Shown here piece by piece: positions 43,581 to 52,132 of a stretch of DNA of 64,000 bases; positions within the stretch are counted from its first letter, which is position 1, and each line of letters starts with the position of its first letter. The stretch comes from Lautropia mirabilis (GTDB taxonomy: Bacteria; Pseudomonadota; Gammaproteobacteria; Burkholderiales; Burkholderiaceae_B). Below the pieces are notes generated by a model. The model made no database searches. It had not been told where the DNA came from and saw nothing but the letters and a program-made list of their open reading frames with translations. Made by a program: the position numbers and the translations under genes. Where the stretch lies: assembly GCA_945876565.1 (NCBI GenBank), contig CAMCOS010000009.1, positions 1 to 64,000 on the forward strand, read 5' to 3'.

Positions 43581-44485
43581 CGTGAAGGTCCCTGATTGGA
43601 AGTCACTGCTTCAGTGGGTAAGTCGGGAAGTTTGTGAAACTTGGCACCGCCGCGCCACAGCTTAAAGGCGTGCCAATGAATGCGTGCCATTACGGCAAAG
43701 GTCATGAGCGGCATGCGCAAAAACGCTTTGAGCAATCGGGCAGTGGAGAAAGCCTCAGGCTTGACTGCAATGCCCGTGCGAATGATGGGTTCATCCATCG
43801 ATGTATCATCAAAGTAGTCAATGGTCATGCGATCAATTACGTTTAGGCCCATGCTTTGATCGCCTCGTCCATCCTGCCGCGCATTGATTACCCGCTCAAA
43901 CTGGTAACGTCCAGTGACCGGACAAAATGGCGAGACATGAAACACCTTTTGGCAGGCAAGAACCTGGCTACTTTGAATCGGTTGGCCGTCTGGGGCCGTC
44001 AGCACGTACTGGTGATGCTGGCCAAAGGTATTGTTAACCTCAGCCACAATCACCTTGACTTGGCCCTGTGCGTCGTGCAAATACCAGAAGCTCACTGGGT
44101 TAAACACATAGCCCAACATTCTGGGAAAGGTCTGTAACCACACCGCGCCACCCGGGTGAGCCGCACCGACAGCAGCCAGCGTGTCCGAGAGCCACACATT
44201 CAAATCGCCACCGTCGCGGTAACCGTGGTCTGCGTTCATAAAACTGACCAACCGGCGCTGGTTAAACCCAAAGAGCCAACTGGTTTGCGTGGCCAAGGCA
44301 TGCGGCTGATCCATTCTCAAACGCAAACAGAACACGTCATAATTCAACGGGTGTTTGAAGGGCCGCAAACGTATGTGCCAGACTTTGGCCGGGCAGAACT
44401 GCATCACCGCACCATCAGGCACTTGAGCAGAGATCTGGGCAGAGATCTGAGCAGAGATCTCAGAGACCATGGGATCAGTTGCCAT
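43577..44485 (-). CDS. DUF1365-family protein
   Basis: This 302-aa protein of unknown activity shows KVWHIRLRPFKHPLNYDVFCLRLRMD (split by loops), GDLNVWLSD, TFPRMLGYVFNPVSFWYLHD, AEVNNTFGQHHQYVL and VFHVSPFCPVTGRYQF, all characteristic of DUF1365. These proteins accompany CFA-like and FAD oxidoreductase genes and are thought to act on lipids. ATG 44485 overlaps the upstream gene by 11 nt. Residues near the start carry a 12-bp repeat (Gln-Ile-Ser-Ala). Confidence 0.88.
   Translation of the reverse strand: MATDPMVSEISAQISAQISAQVPDGAVMQFCPAKVWHIRLRPFKHPLNYDVFCLRLRMDQPHALATQTSWLFGFNQRRLVSFMNADHGYRDGGDLNVWLSDTLAAVGAAHPGGAVWLQTFPRMLGYVFNPVSFWYLHDAQGQVKVIVAEVNNTFGQHHQYVLTAPDGQPIQSSQVLACQKVFHVSPFCPVTGRYQFERVINARQDGRGDQSMGLNVIDRMTIDYFDDTSMDEPIIRTGIAVKPEAFSTARLLKAFLRMPLMTFAVMARIHWHAFKLWRGGAKFHKLPDLPTEAVTSNQGPSR
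44425..44460. repeat. 12-bp tandem repeat, 3 copies, in-frame
   Basis: GAGCAGAGATCT, GGGCAGAGATCT and GAGCAGAGATCT follow each other near the 5' end of the DUF1365 gene and encode Ala-Gln-Ile-Ser units. Confidence 0.93.
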
Positions 44486-45815
44486 AGAGGTCACGCCCCC
44501 AAGGAATTGGCACACCAAAGTCATTGGCCACCGCGATGGCCGAGCGCAAGCCGTCCTCATGAAATCCGTAGCCACACCAGGCGCCGCAAAACCATGTACG
44601 ACGCTGGCCCTGAATCGATGGCAACTGGCGTTGGGCATTGATCAAGTTAGTGTTCATCACCGGATGGTCATAATCGAAATGCGCAATGACGGCTTGAGGA
44701 TCTGGCACCTTGAAACTGTTCAAAGTCACCACCACCGGCTTCTTAAACGGCAAGGGCTGGAGTTTGTTCAGCAGATAACTCACCGCCACTGGTTTGGCCA
44801 CACCGGATGTCGCTGGACTGCCACCCTCAGAGAGGTAATTCCATGCCGACCAAACTGTCTGACGGCGGGGTAAGAGCTTGGCATCGGTGTGTAAGACGGC
44901 TGTATTGGGCTGATATCGAATGCCACCAAGAACCGCGCGCTCGTCATCCTGCAAATCCAAAATGGCACAACTCGTGGGTGCATGACAGGCCATGACCACA
45001 CCATCGAAACTTTGAACCCCGGCAGCACTATGTATCTGGACCGAATCACTGCCAAGTGTGGTCTCGCCATTAACGCACTCCCGCTTGATCGCATGAACCG
45101 GACAGTTCAGGTGCGTGGCCTGAATTTTAGGGATCATGGCTTTGACATACTCGCGTGAGCCGCCAAGCACCGTGCGCCACTGTGGGCGGCCTTGGATCTG
45201 CAGCAGACGGTGGTTCAGACAAAACTTAAAAAACGTCTGGGCGGGAAACCCCAGAATATCCTTGACCGACGACGACCAAATGGCAGCGGCCATGGGCAGC
45301 AGATACCAATCCTGCATGGGCTTGCCATAGCCATGGCGCGCCAGCAGTTCGCCGAGTGTGAGCGGTGCAGATTCGACCTCACGCAAATAGGCTTCGGCTG
45401 ACTTGTTAAAGCGCATGATGTCGCGCAGCATGCCCAGAAAGGCTGGGCGCCACAAATTGGATTTCTGCGCAAACACCGTGCCCAAATTGGTACCTGCCCA
45501 TTCGATGTCGGGCTCATCAATGGATACGCCAAACGACATGTCACTTTGGTGAACTGGCACGCCAAGCAATTCAAACAAGGCAATCAAATTCGGGTAAGTC
45601 AGGTCGTTGTGCACTAAAAAGCCTGTATCCACCGGTGAGGTCATGCCTTCCAGTGTCACGTCCACGGTGTTGGAGTGACCGCCGAAGTACGAGCCTGCTT
45701 CAAACAAAGTCACGTGATAGCGCTCGGCCAATAACCAGGCGCTAGCCAGCCCGGCAATGCCAGAGCCAACCACGGCAATGCGCGAACCGGCTGGCGGGAT
45801 GCGGGCGCTGTCCAT
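44475..45815 (-). CDS. FAD-dependent oxidoreductase (amine-oxidase fold)
   Basis: This 446-aa flavoprotein has the dinucleotide motif RIAVVGSGIAGLASAWLLA near its start, then FEAGSYFGGHSNTVDV. VDTGFLVHNDLTYPNLIALFELLG, WAGTNLGTVFAQ and the C-terminal FCGAWCGYGFHEDGLRSA are typical of the NAD/FAD-binding proteins paired with DUF1365. In alphaproteobacteria related flavoproteins take part in making methylated or furan fatty acids on phospholipids. It starts in a TAATG overlap with the preceding gene. Confidence 0.9.
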   Translation of the reverse strand: MDSARIPPAGSRIAVVGSGIAGLASAWLLAERYHVTLFEAGSYFGGHSNTVDVTLEGMTSPVDTGFLVHNDLTYPNLIALFELLGVPVHQSDMSFGVSIDEPDIEWAGTNLGTVFAQKSNLWRPAFLGMLRDIMRFNKSAEAYLREVESAPLTLGELLARHGYGKPMQDWYLLPMAAAIWSSSVKDILGFPAQTFFKFCLNHRLLQIQGRPQWRTVLGGSREYVKAMIPKIQATHLNCPVHAIKRECVNGETTLGSDSVQIHSAAGVQSFDGVVMACHAPTSCAILDLQDDERAVLGGIRYQPNTAVLHTDAKLLPRRQTVWSAWNYLSEGGSPATSGVAKPVAVSYLLNKLQPLPFKKPVVVTLNSFKVPDPQAVIAHFDYDHPVMNTNLINAQRQLPSIQGQRRTWFCGAWCGYGFHEDGLRSAIAVANDFGVPIPWGRDLYGN

Positions 45816-46369
45816 TAGGCTTGCTCCAGGCCAAGCAATTTGGTGCGCAACGCCGGTGCACGGGTCTGCTCATCGAGCCAGACCGCCGCAAAGGCGTCTA
45901 CAAAGCCCGGGTCCTGAATCGAACCTAACGCCGCCTCGCGGCTAAAGAAGGACACGCCGACTCCCGGCTCAAACACACCAATCAGGCGATCACCGAGTTT
46001 GACATCCGGCAAAATATCCAACATCAACTCACCCCACCGATCGGCGGTGTCGGCCTCAACGCCCACGATGCGCTGAATCTCCTGAACGGAGGTCTGGGCA
46101 ATTTGCTCAGCACTCACGTTGCGCAGGTAGTTCAGGTCTAGCGCATACACCTGATCGGTCGCAAAGCCATCGCCCGTGACGTGTAAAGCTGCCCGGTAAA
46201 CCCGGAACACGCTCCAAGTAAAGAGCCCTTGGCCATGCACATGCCAATTGCCCGCAAAGCGCTGCGTTACGGCCAATGGCAGGGGGGCAATTTTTGGGGC
46301 ATCGTCAAACGCGGCAGATACGGGCATAATGATCGCTACTGAAAAGTTATAAAAAAACTTGAGAGTCAT
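45815..46369 (-). CDS. chalcone isomerase-like protein (second copy)
   Basis: This 184-aa probable periplasmic protein is the first gene of the operon. A short hydrophobic N-terminus (MTLKFFYNFSVAIIMPVSA) looks like a signal peptide. WSVFRVYRAALHVTGDGFA, YALDLNYLRNVSAEQIAQTSVQEIQRI, LGDRLIGVFEPGVGVSFFSRE and AAVWLDEQTRAPALRTKLLG parallel the other copy in the operon, but the two are clearly diverged. The start is uncertain (ATG 46369 or 46327), and the frame is open to 46486. Confidence 0.78.
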   Translation of the reverse strand: MTLKFFYNFSVAIIMPVSAAFDDAPKIAPLPLAVTQRFAGNWHVHGQGLFTWSVFRVYRAALHVTGDGFATDQVYALDLNYLRNVSAEQIAQTSVQEIQRIVGVEADTADRWGELMLDILPDVKLGDRLIGVFEPGVGVSFFSREAALGSIQDPGFVDAFAAVWLDEQTRAPALRTKLLGLEQA

Positions 46370-46607
46370 AAATCGAGTAACACAGTCTTTAAAGTGAACG
46401 ATTCTTTGCGCTAACGAGATAAACACCACGCATGAATGACCAGAAAAGACACTGAAATTGACAATCGAGACTAGAATTTGAACCAATGGGTTTAATAAAA
46501 ATACTGATTAGTAACTTTCTGAACCGATTAGATACTATTTATTGAAACTGCGCAATACCCTTGCGTACCCGGTTATTCCCTAGGGCAACCTCTTTTTCTT
46601 AGAACTT
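46370..46607. promoter_or_regulatory. divergent promoter region of the lipid operon and tetR
   Basis: This AT-rich region separates the leftward operon from the rightward TetR gene. It contains the small palindrome TACT-GATT-AGTA (46502-46513) and the related GATTAGATACTA about 20 bp later, which are candidates for TetR operator sites. I could not define a clear -35/-10 pair for either side. Confidence 0.4.
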
Positions 46608-47270
46608 ATGACGCAAGCAGTGGCCTCCTCACCTAAAACCCTCGACAAAACTGCCGACAAAAAGCCCTCTTTCAAAGAGCAGCAGCACAAATTCCGCGAA
46701 GACGCGATTCTTGATACCGTCAACCGCCTACTCGCGCAAAAAGGCTATGACCTGATGACCATGGACGAGGTCGCGGCCGAAGTCGGTATCGCCAAAGCCA
46801 GCCTCTACAAACATTTCGAGTCCAAAGAAGCCTTAGCCGCCGCCTCCATGACGCGTTTCATTGAAGACGCCATCGCCATGGCCCGCGGCCTACCCGAACA
46901 CTTGAGCCCGCTGGAGAAGTTGAAATCCGTGGTGCGCTGGGCTGTGCGCATTCATTTGTCGGGCACCATGCCATCACTGCCCTCAACACGCTCAAGCATT
47001 CAACAGGCACTGCTCGCCCACCAGGCCTATGTGCAGCGACTCGAAGAACTGACCGAGATCCTGGGCGAGTGGATTGGCCAAGCGCAAGAAACCGGTGACC
47101 TTTCTCCCGCCTTGCCCGGCGAAGTCATTCTCTACACCATCTACGCGCGCTCCTGCGACCCAGTGGCGGATTTCTTAAAGGGTGGTGGCGCATTTAGTGA
47201 CAACGACATCATCGATCTGGTCGTACACACCTGCTTTGAAGGCATGGCCAAGGCACCGAGCTGCCCCTAA
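46608..47270 (+). CDS. TetR/AcrR-family transcriptional regulator
   Basis: This 220-aa regulator has about 30 Lys-rich N-terminal residues before the helix-turn-helix domain. The domain reads AILDTVNRLLAQKGYDLMTMDEVAAEVGIAKASLYKHFESKEALAA across its helices (quoted here in parts: DEVAAEVGIAKASLYKHF). The C-terminal ligand domain is helical. It is divergent from the nine-gene lipid operon, the usual layout for a local repressor, so that operon is its likely target. The ligand may be a fatty acid or acyl-CoA (inference). Confidence 0.88.
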   Translation: MTQAVASSPKTLDKTADKKPSFKEQQHKFREDAILDTVNRLLAQKGYDLMTMDEVAAEVGIAKASLYKHFESKEALAAASMTRFIEDAIAMARGLPEHLSPLEKLKSVVRWAVRIHLSGTMPSLPSTRSSIQQALLAHQAYVQRLEELTEILGEWIGQAQETGDLSPALPGEVILYTIYARSCDPVADFLKGGGAFSDNDIIDLVVHTCFEGMAKAPSCP

Positions 47271-47310
47271 GCCAGTGACCCTAGGCCAGTGACCCTAGGC
47301 CAGTGACCCC
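47271..47310. repeat. 14-bp tandem repeat, about 3 copies
   Basis: GCCAGTGACCCTAG occurs at 47271 and 47285 and is followed by GCCAGTGACCCC. The array begins directly after the tetR stop codon. Confidence 0.93.
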
Positions 47311-47440
47311 ATCAAGGGCAAAATCACCCCGGCCTGCCAACGGAGAAACCTGCACGGGCTACACTGCGGGTTTGGTTTGCATGGCGCGGTTTTTGAATGG
47401 CGCGGTTTGGATATCCCCATTAGCCTCAAACGATCAAGGT

Positions 47441-47474
47441 CGATCGTGGCTTACAGTCGATCGTGGCTTGCAGT
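47441..47474. repeat. 17-bp tandem repeat, 2 copies
   Basis: CGATCGTGGCTTACAGT is followed by CGATCGTGGCTTGCAGT. It lies 60 bp before the rdgC start, in the region where its promoter would be. Confidence 0.88.
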
Positions 47475-47536
47475 CGCAGCCAGCCCGCAGCCTACACACA
47501 AAACTTGCTCTAACAGTCACTCACAACAGGAAGTCT

Positions 47537-48445
47537 ATGTGGTTTAAGAATCTCAAAGTGTTTCGCTTGACCGACCATTGGTCCAAGCACACGCAAGACC
47601 TCGAGGCAGCACTCAAAGCCGATGCCTTCAAGCCAGCCGAAGACATCGCAGCCACCGCCACAGGCTGGGTACCACCGCGAGATGACGACGATCGCTTGGC
47701 GCTCGAGGTCCAAGGCCAGTACCTGCTTGCTTTTAGGATCGAGAAAAAACTCCTGCCTTCTTCTGTGATTAACCAGACGGTTAAAGAACGCGCGCGAGTA
47801 TTAGAGGCCGAGCAAGGCTATGCGCCTGGTCGCAAGCAATTGCGTGACCTCAAAGACGCAGTCACAGACCAACTCTTGCCACGAGCCTTTAGCATCGCGC
47901 GTGACATTCGCCTCTGGATTGACCCCAGCAACCATTGGTTGGTGATCGATGCAGCAGCGGCCGCGCAGTCAGATGAAATACTCTCAGCGCTTGGCCGCAG
48001 CCTGCACCCCTACCCGGTTGAGCCTTTAAAGCTTGAACACAGCCCAACGGCACTCATGACCGAGTGGTTGCTATCAGGCGAGGCCCCTTCCGGATTCACG
48101 ATAGATGATGACAGCCAATGGCAAGCAACCGGTGAACAAGCCGCTTCAATTCGCTACGTGCGCCATGACCTACCCAACGAGACCATTCAGAGCCATGTCC
48201 AAGACGGCTACCAGTGCACGCGCTTGGCGCTCACTTGGCAAGATCGGGTCAGTTTGATGCTCACGGACACCGGTGATCTCAAGCGCGTCGCCCCCCTAGA
48301 AGTGCTAGAAGAGCGCTCAAACGACGCCATTGTGCAGAACCAGGCTGAGAAGTTTGAGAGCGACTTCACTCTCATGACGGCCGAGCTCGCCAAGCTACTA
48401 GACGAGCTGATGCCGGTGCTGGGCGAGATCCGAGAGGCGAAGTAG
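47537..48445 (+). CDS. rdgC: recombination-associated protein RdgC
   Basis: This 302-aa ring-forming DNA-binding protein modulates RecA and is associated with the nucleoid. MWFKNLKVFRLTDHW at the start, GWVPPRDDD, FRIEKKLLPSSVINQTVKERA and RSLHPYPVEPLKLEHSPTALMTEWL (in parts) are family features. ATG 47537 has AGGAAG 6 nt upstream. The frame is open further upstream to 47303 but with non-family sequence. A 13-bp array starts in its stop codon. Confidence 0.96.
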   Translation: MWFKNLKVFRLTDHWSKHTQDLEAALKADAFKPAEDIAATATGWVPPRDDDDRLALEVQGQYLLAFRIEKKLLPSSVINQTVKERARVLEAEQGYAPGRKQLRDLKDAVTDQLLPRAFSIARDIRLWIDPSNHWLVIDAAAAAQSDEILSALGRSLHPYPVEPLKLEHSPTALMTEWLLSGEAPSGFTIDDDSQWQATGEQAASIRYVRHDLPNETIQSHVQDGYQCTRLALTWQDRVSLMLTDTGDLKRVAPLEVLEERSNDAIVQNQAEKFESDFTLMTAELAKLLDELMPVLGEIREAK

Positions 48446-48483
48446 GACAAGAAAACTGAACAAGAAAACTGAACAAGAGAATT
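48445..48483. repeat. 13-bp tandem repeat, 3 copies, starting at the rdgC stop
   Basis: GGACAAGAAAACT, GAACAAGAAAACT and GAACAAGAGAATT follow each other. The first base is the last base of the rdgC stop codon. Confidence 0.92.
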
Positions 48484-48500
48484 GGACGACGGGACTTGCC

Positions 48501-48902
48501 ATGATTGAAGGATTGACCGCCACCTGGGTGACTGACACCGAAACGCTCAAAGAGTTTGAGCTCAGACAAACCCTGACCGATGCCACTGGGCCAGACGATC
48601 AGGTGCAGCCCCAAACACAACAAAACCCGCTGGTGCTGTCCGTGGTGTTGGTGGTGGGCCCGCCCGACCCCAATGCTTTGTCTTATCTGGTGCCGCGCTC
48701 AGTCTTTGAGCGCGGGCTGCCGGTGCATGTGGGTGCCCTGTCAGCGCCCGCAGCCGATCAAGAGAACACCCACCAAGTGTTGCTCGATGACATGCTCGAC
48801 ATTCTTGAAGTCATGAATCCGAACGACATCGTGGTGTTCATCTGCAACACCCAAGACACGCTCGAGGCAGCGATTACTCTGATGGAGCCTTTGGAACACT
48901 GA
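48501..48902 (+). CDS. hypothetical protein, 133 aa
   Basis: I do not recognise a family. The frame starts MIEGLTATWVTDTETLKEFEL and contains the hydrophobic LVLSVVLVVGPPDPNALSYLV. An acidic helical end (LLDDMLDILEVMNPNDIVVFI) follows. A GGGA lies about 6 nt before the ATG. It follows rdgC by 55 bp in the same direction and overlaps the convergent permease gene by 29 bp at its 3' end. Amino-acid composition is protein-like, with no long low-complexity runs. Confidence 0.5.
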   Translation: MIEGLTATWVTDTETLKEFELRQTLTDATGPDDQVQPQTQQNPLVLSVVLVVGPPDPNALSYLVPRSVFERGLPVHVGALSAPAADQENTHQVLLDDMLDILEVMNPNDIVVFICNTQDTLEAAITLMEPLEH

Positions 48903-49959
48903 CGCCGGTGTCTAGCCTCATCATGAAAAGATCCCAGGCCACCAAAAACAGCGCCGCAATCAAGGGGCCGGCAATAAAACCGCTGACACCAAATAGCGTT
49001 AATCCGCTGAGCGTTGAGATCAGCACCAAGTAATCCGGCATGCGAGTGTCTTTGCCCACCAGCACCGGACGCAATACATTGTCGACCAGACCAATAACCA
49101 ACACACCGTAGAGCCCCAAAATGATGGCTTGGGTGATATCACCTGTTAGGGCAAAGTAAATCGCCACCGGCCCCCAGACCAAACCTGCACCCACCGCCGG
49201 CAGCAAAGACAATACCGCCATCACGGTGCCCCAAAGCGTGGCAGACGGGATGTCGAGCACCCAGAAAATCAGGCCACCTAGCGCGCCCTGGCTTACTGCC
49301 ACTGCCACGTTGCCCTTAATGGTGGCACGCACCACCATGGCAAGCTTGTCAATAAAACGGTCACGTTGATGTTGGGCCAAGGGCAGCGCCCTGCGCACCA
49401 TCTCGGCGAGCTTGCCACCATCGCGCAACAAAAAGAACAACAGATACAGCATGATGGCCAGATCGAGCACAAACATGAAAGTGTTTTGCCCAAGGCTTAA
49501 GGCCTGATTGCCAACGACGCGAATGGCCTGCGTGGCCGCGCGCGAAACATAGTTCTTAATCGCTTCCAGATCCTCAAAGCCCAGACGTGCCAACCAAGGA
49601 CGCACTGACTCAGGAATGGCGTTGTACGACAACTCAATCCAATCGCCTGCGGAGAAACCGCCGTTTTGAACGGCCTGATAAACCTGAATGGTTTCAGATA
49701 TCAGTGATCTCATCAATAGAGACACGGGCAACAGCACCATCACAATCACTGCCAGCAATGAGATAAATGCGGCGAGATTGCGCCGTTTGGGCATGCGCTG
49801 AGCCAAACGTTTTTGTAGGGGATGAAAGAGAATCGCAATCACCACGGCCCAGAAAACCGCCGCGGCAAATGGCACGAGCAGCCAAAAAAACGCGAGCGTG
49901 ATGACCACGAGCAATGCGATGAACGCGCGATGATGGAGGGGGTCGGCTTGGTTAGGCAT
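48874..49959 (-). CDS. AI-2E transporter-family (PerM-like) permease
   Basis: This 361-aa membrane protein has about eight helices. Features are the N-terminal LLVVITLAFFWLLVPFAAAVFWAVVIAILF (hydrophobic, quoted in part), FFLLRDGGKL and the central GGLIFWVLDIPSATLWGTVMAVLSLLPAVG. The C-terminal PVLVGKDTRMPDYLVLISTLSGL is typical of the family. Members export small molecules or exchange Na+ and H+; few transport AI-2. Its ATG follows the HepT stop directly (TGAATG). Confidence 0.88.
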   Translation of the reverse strand: MPNQADPLHHRAFIALLVVITLAFFWLLVPFAAAVFWAVVIAILFHPLQKRLAQRMPKRRNLAAFISLLAVIVMVLLPVSLLMRSLISETIQVYQAVQNGGFSAGDWIELSYNAIPESVRPWLARLGFEDLEAIKNYVSRAATQAIRVVGNQALSLGQNTFMFVLDLAIMLYLLFFLLRDGGKLAEMVRRALPLAQHQRDRFIDKLAMVVRATIKGNVAVAVSQGALGGLIFWVLDIPSATLWGTVMAVLSLLPAVGAGLVWGPVAIYFALTGDITQAIILGLYGVLVIGLVDNVLRPVLVGKDTRMPDYLVLISTLSGLTLFGVSGFIAGPLIAALFLVAWDLFMMRLDTGVSVPKAPSE

Positions 49960-50319
49960 TCAATCGACTTGCAGCTGATTTTTTAATGCCGTTAGCATTC
50001 GATGCGGAGCTGGAACATCGTCAGATACGATGCTCCAAACCGTGTCATCATCGATTCCCAAATATCCGTGAATTAGTCTATTTCGGGTTGCAATAACCAT
50101 ACGCCATGGAATTTCCGGGTGTTCATCTCGGATTTCATCGGGAATGTGTGTAGCTGCCTCGCCGATCAACTCTAGATTACGAAGCGTCGCATCGTACAGA
50201 AGATCATTAGCCACAAACCGATCCTTATCGACATCGCTGGTGTAAGACAAGACCTTGAAGCAAAACTCCAACATATCATCCAGATAAAACCGCCACTCCC
50301 GTTTGGATTGTTCAAACAT
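49960..50319 (-). CDS. HepT-like HEPN ribonuclease toxin (DUF86)
   Basis: This 119-aa HEPN-domain toxin has the complete motif RX4HXY in RNRLIHGY, preceded by NLELIGEAATHIPDE. RX4-6H is the catalytic pattern of HEPN RNases. In the characterised HepT/MntA pair the Tyr next to the His is AMPylated by the antitoxin. The start overlaps the end of mntA by 8 nt, giving coupled expression. Unlike the three other loci in this window, the toxin is full length. Confidence 0.87.
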   Translation of the reverse strand: MFEQSKREWRFYLDDMLEFCFKVLSYTSDVDKDRFVANDLLYDATLRNLELIGEAATHIPDEIRDEHPEIPWRMVIATRNRLIHGYLGIDDDTVWSIVSDDVPAPHRMLTALKNQLQVD

Positions 50320-50602
50320 TCAACAACTCTTTTTGTATAAAAGGACGAAGCTCTGCCCTTAGCGCCTTATCGGTTACCAAATCGACTGGACAACCCAGCA
50401 GATCTTCAAGAAAAAATTGCACTCCAAAATAACGTTTAGACGTTGCAGGCCCATCAAACGCCACCAAAATATCCACATCACTGCCAGCACGAGCCAAGTC
50501 GCGCGCAGTTGAGCCAAATAACCCGAGTTGCGTCACACCAAACCGCTGAGTCAGTTCGGCCTTGCTGTGCTGCAATAAAGAAAGCGCTCGATCACGGTTC
50601 AT
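50312..50602 (-). CDS. MntA-like nucleotidyltransferase antitoxin
   Basis: This 96-aa MNT-domain protein has LGLFGSTARDLARAGSDVDILVAFDG, quoted here as GSTARDLARAGSDVDILV, which fits GS-X10-DXD. It should AMPylate the adjacent HepT toxin and inactivate it. ATG 50602 has AGGGATCGG upstream; the open frame extends to 50656 without family support. It is the first gene of the module, before hepT and the AI-2E-type permease. Confidence 0.87.
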   Translation of the reverse strand: MNRDRALSLLQHSKAELTQRFGVTQLGLFGSTARDLARAGSDVDILVAFDGPATSKRYFGVQFFLEDLLGCPVDLVTDKALRAELRPFIQKELLNV

Positions 50603-50817
50603 AATCCGATCCCTGCAACGATTAGCGTGCACACGTATAGGTGAGCCCAAGCTCACTCAAAACAAACAATACCAAAGCTGCGTTTAATCAATGGCTCAAC
50701 TGTACGCCCGCGCTAGGATACCGACAAGTTAGCCGTAATCCATCACAATTGTCTAGAGACAGAGCCGCTCGCCTGAAGTCCGGGCGCCTAATAAAAAATG
50801 GCATTGGATACTATCAC

Positions 50818-52128
50818 CTAACCTTCGCACAATGACGCAGCCGGTAACGCCGTCACAGACTCCGTGAGCTTTAATGGCTCCTCAATCAGGCAGACGACTG
50901 CACCATGCCCTTGGCGTTTACCAAGACCTTCGATGACATGAAACTGCTTGTATGCTTGACGCGTTGGCGTGGCGGTACGCTTGATCTCAACCGGATACAG
51001 GGTGTCACCTGACTCAATAAGCAAGTCAATCTCCCGACCGTCGGTGTCGCGATAGAAATAAAGCGGTGCTTCTTTGCCATTGTGCCAATATGACTTCAGG
51101 ATTTCGCTGACCACCCAAGTCTCGAATATAGCGCCAGACAGATTGCCTGACTGCAATGACTCAGAGCCTGGCCAGCGAGTCAGGTAAGCCGCCAATCCTG
51201 TATCGAGGAAATATAGCTTGGGGGCCTTAACGATCCGTTTATTTAGGTGATTGAAATAAGGCGGCAACAAATAGATCAATCCCGAGGTCTCCAGAACCGA
51301 CAGCCAATTCTTAATCGTTTTGTTGTCAACGCCCAGATCCCTGGCCAGGTTGGCGTAATTTAGTAACTGCCCCGTGTAAGCGGCCACAATACCCAAAAAA
51401 CGATTGAAAGCGATGTGATCAGTCACCCTCAATACATCCTGAACATCACGCTCAATATAAGTCTGGACGTACGACCGATAGAACGCATCGCGTGCTTGAC
51501 TTCCGATTTGGATCAGATGCGGAAATGAACCCAGCCAGATTTGCTGATACACGCGTTGCAGTGTGGCTTCGCGCGGTGTAGGTTGAACTTTTTGGAAGGG
51601 GTGCTCGCCAGACGCGTTACTGCCCGGTATTGCATTGGAAACGTCTGGCTTGGGAATAACAGACTTATGAACGTCAGCTGCAGGAACGAATGGCTTAGAA
51701 ACTCGGCCAAACCCATCGATCTCTGCTTGCGATAGCCCCAGCAAATCAAGCAAAGCTACCCTGCCTGCGAGGCTCTCAGTTATCCCCTTCATGAGCGCAA
51801 ACTTCTGGGACCCCGTTAACCAATACATACCAGGTCGTTTGTGACGATCCACCTCCACTTTAATGGCTGACAACAGTCCTGGCGCATACTGAATCTCGTC
51901 AATGATGACCGGTGCTGGCCACTGCTGCAAAAATAGCGCTGGATCGTTCACGGCAAGATCCCGGGCGTTCAAATCGTCAAGCGTGACATAACGCCTGGGG
52001 ATTGGCTCGTCGCTAGCACACGCATGCAGCAAGGTCGATTTGCCAACCTGCCGGGGCCCAGTCACCATCACCACCGGAAACATTCGGGATACAGCGAGCA
52101 CTGTTTGGCTTAGTGTTCGTTCAAACAT
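50818..52128 (-). CDS. P-loop ATPase with DUF4143 domain
   Basis: The 436-aa product has an AAA_14-type ATPase domain with Walker A VTGPRQVGKSTLL and Walker B APVIIDEIQYAP, then WLTGSQKFALM. The C-terminal DUF4143 domain contains a winged-helix-like part (NYANLARDLGVDNKTIKNWLSVL) and a PD-(D/E)XK-like core with GREIDLLIESG and YPVEIKRT. About 50 variable residues near position 145-190 are polar. The family is widespread and mobile and its function is unknown. A perfect palindrome lies 4 nt before the start. Confidence 0.87.
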   Translation of the reverse strand: MFERTLSQTVLAVSRMFPVVMVTGPRQVGKSTLLHACASDEPIPRRYVTLDDLNARDLAVNDPALFLQQWPAPVIIDEIQYAPGLLSAIKVEVDRHKRPGMYWLTGSQKFALMKGITESLAGRVALLDLLGLSQAEIDGFGRVSKPFVPAADVHKSVIPKPDVSNAIPGSNASGEHPFQKVQPTPREATLQRVYQQIWLGSFPHLIQIGSQARDAFYRSYVQTYIERDVQDVLRVTDHIAFNRFLGIVAAYTGQLLNYANLARDLGVDNKTIKNWLSVLETSGLIYLLPPYFNHLNKRIVKAPKLYFLDTGLAAYLTRWPGSESLQSGNLSGAIFETWVVSEILKSYWHNGKEAPLYFYRDTDGREIDLLIESGDTLYPVEIKRTATPTRQAYKQFHVIEGLGKRQGHGAVVCLIEEPLKLTESVTALPAASLCEG

Positions 52129-52132
52129 AATC

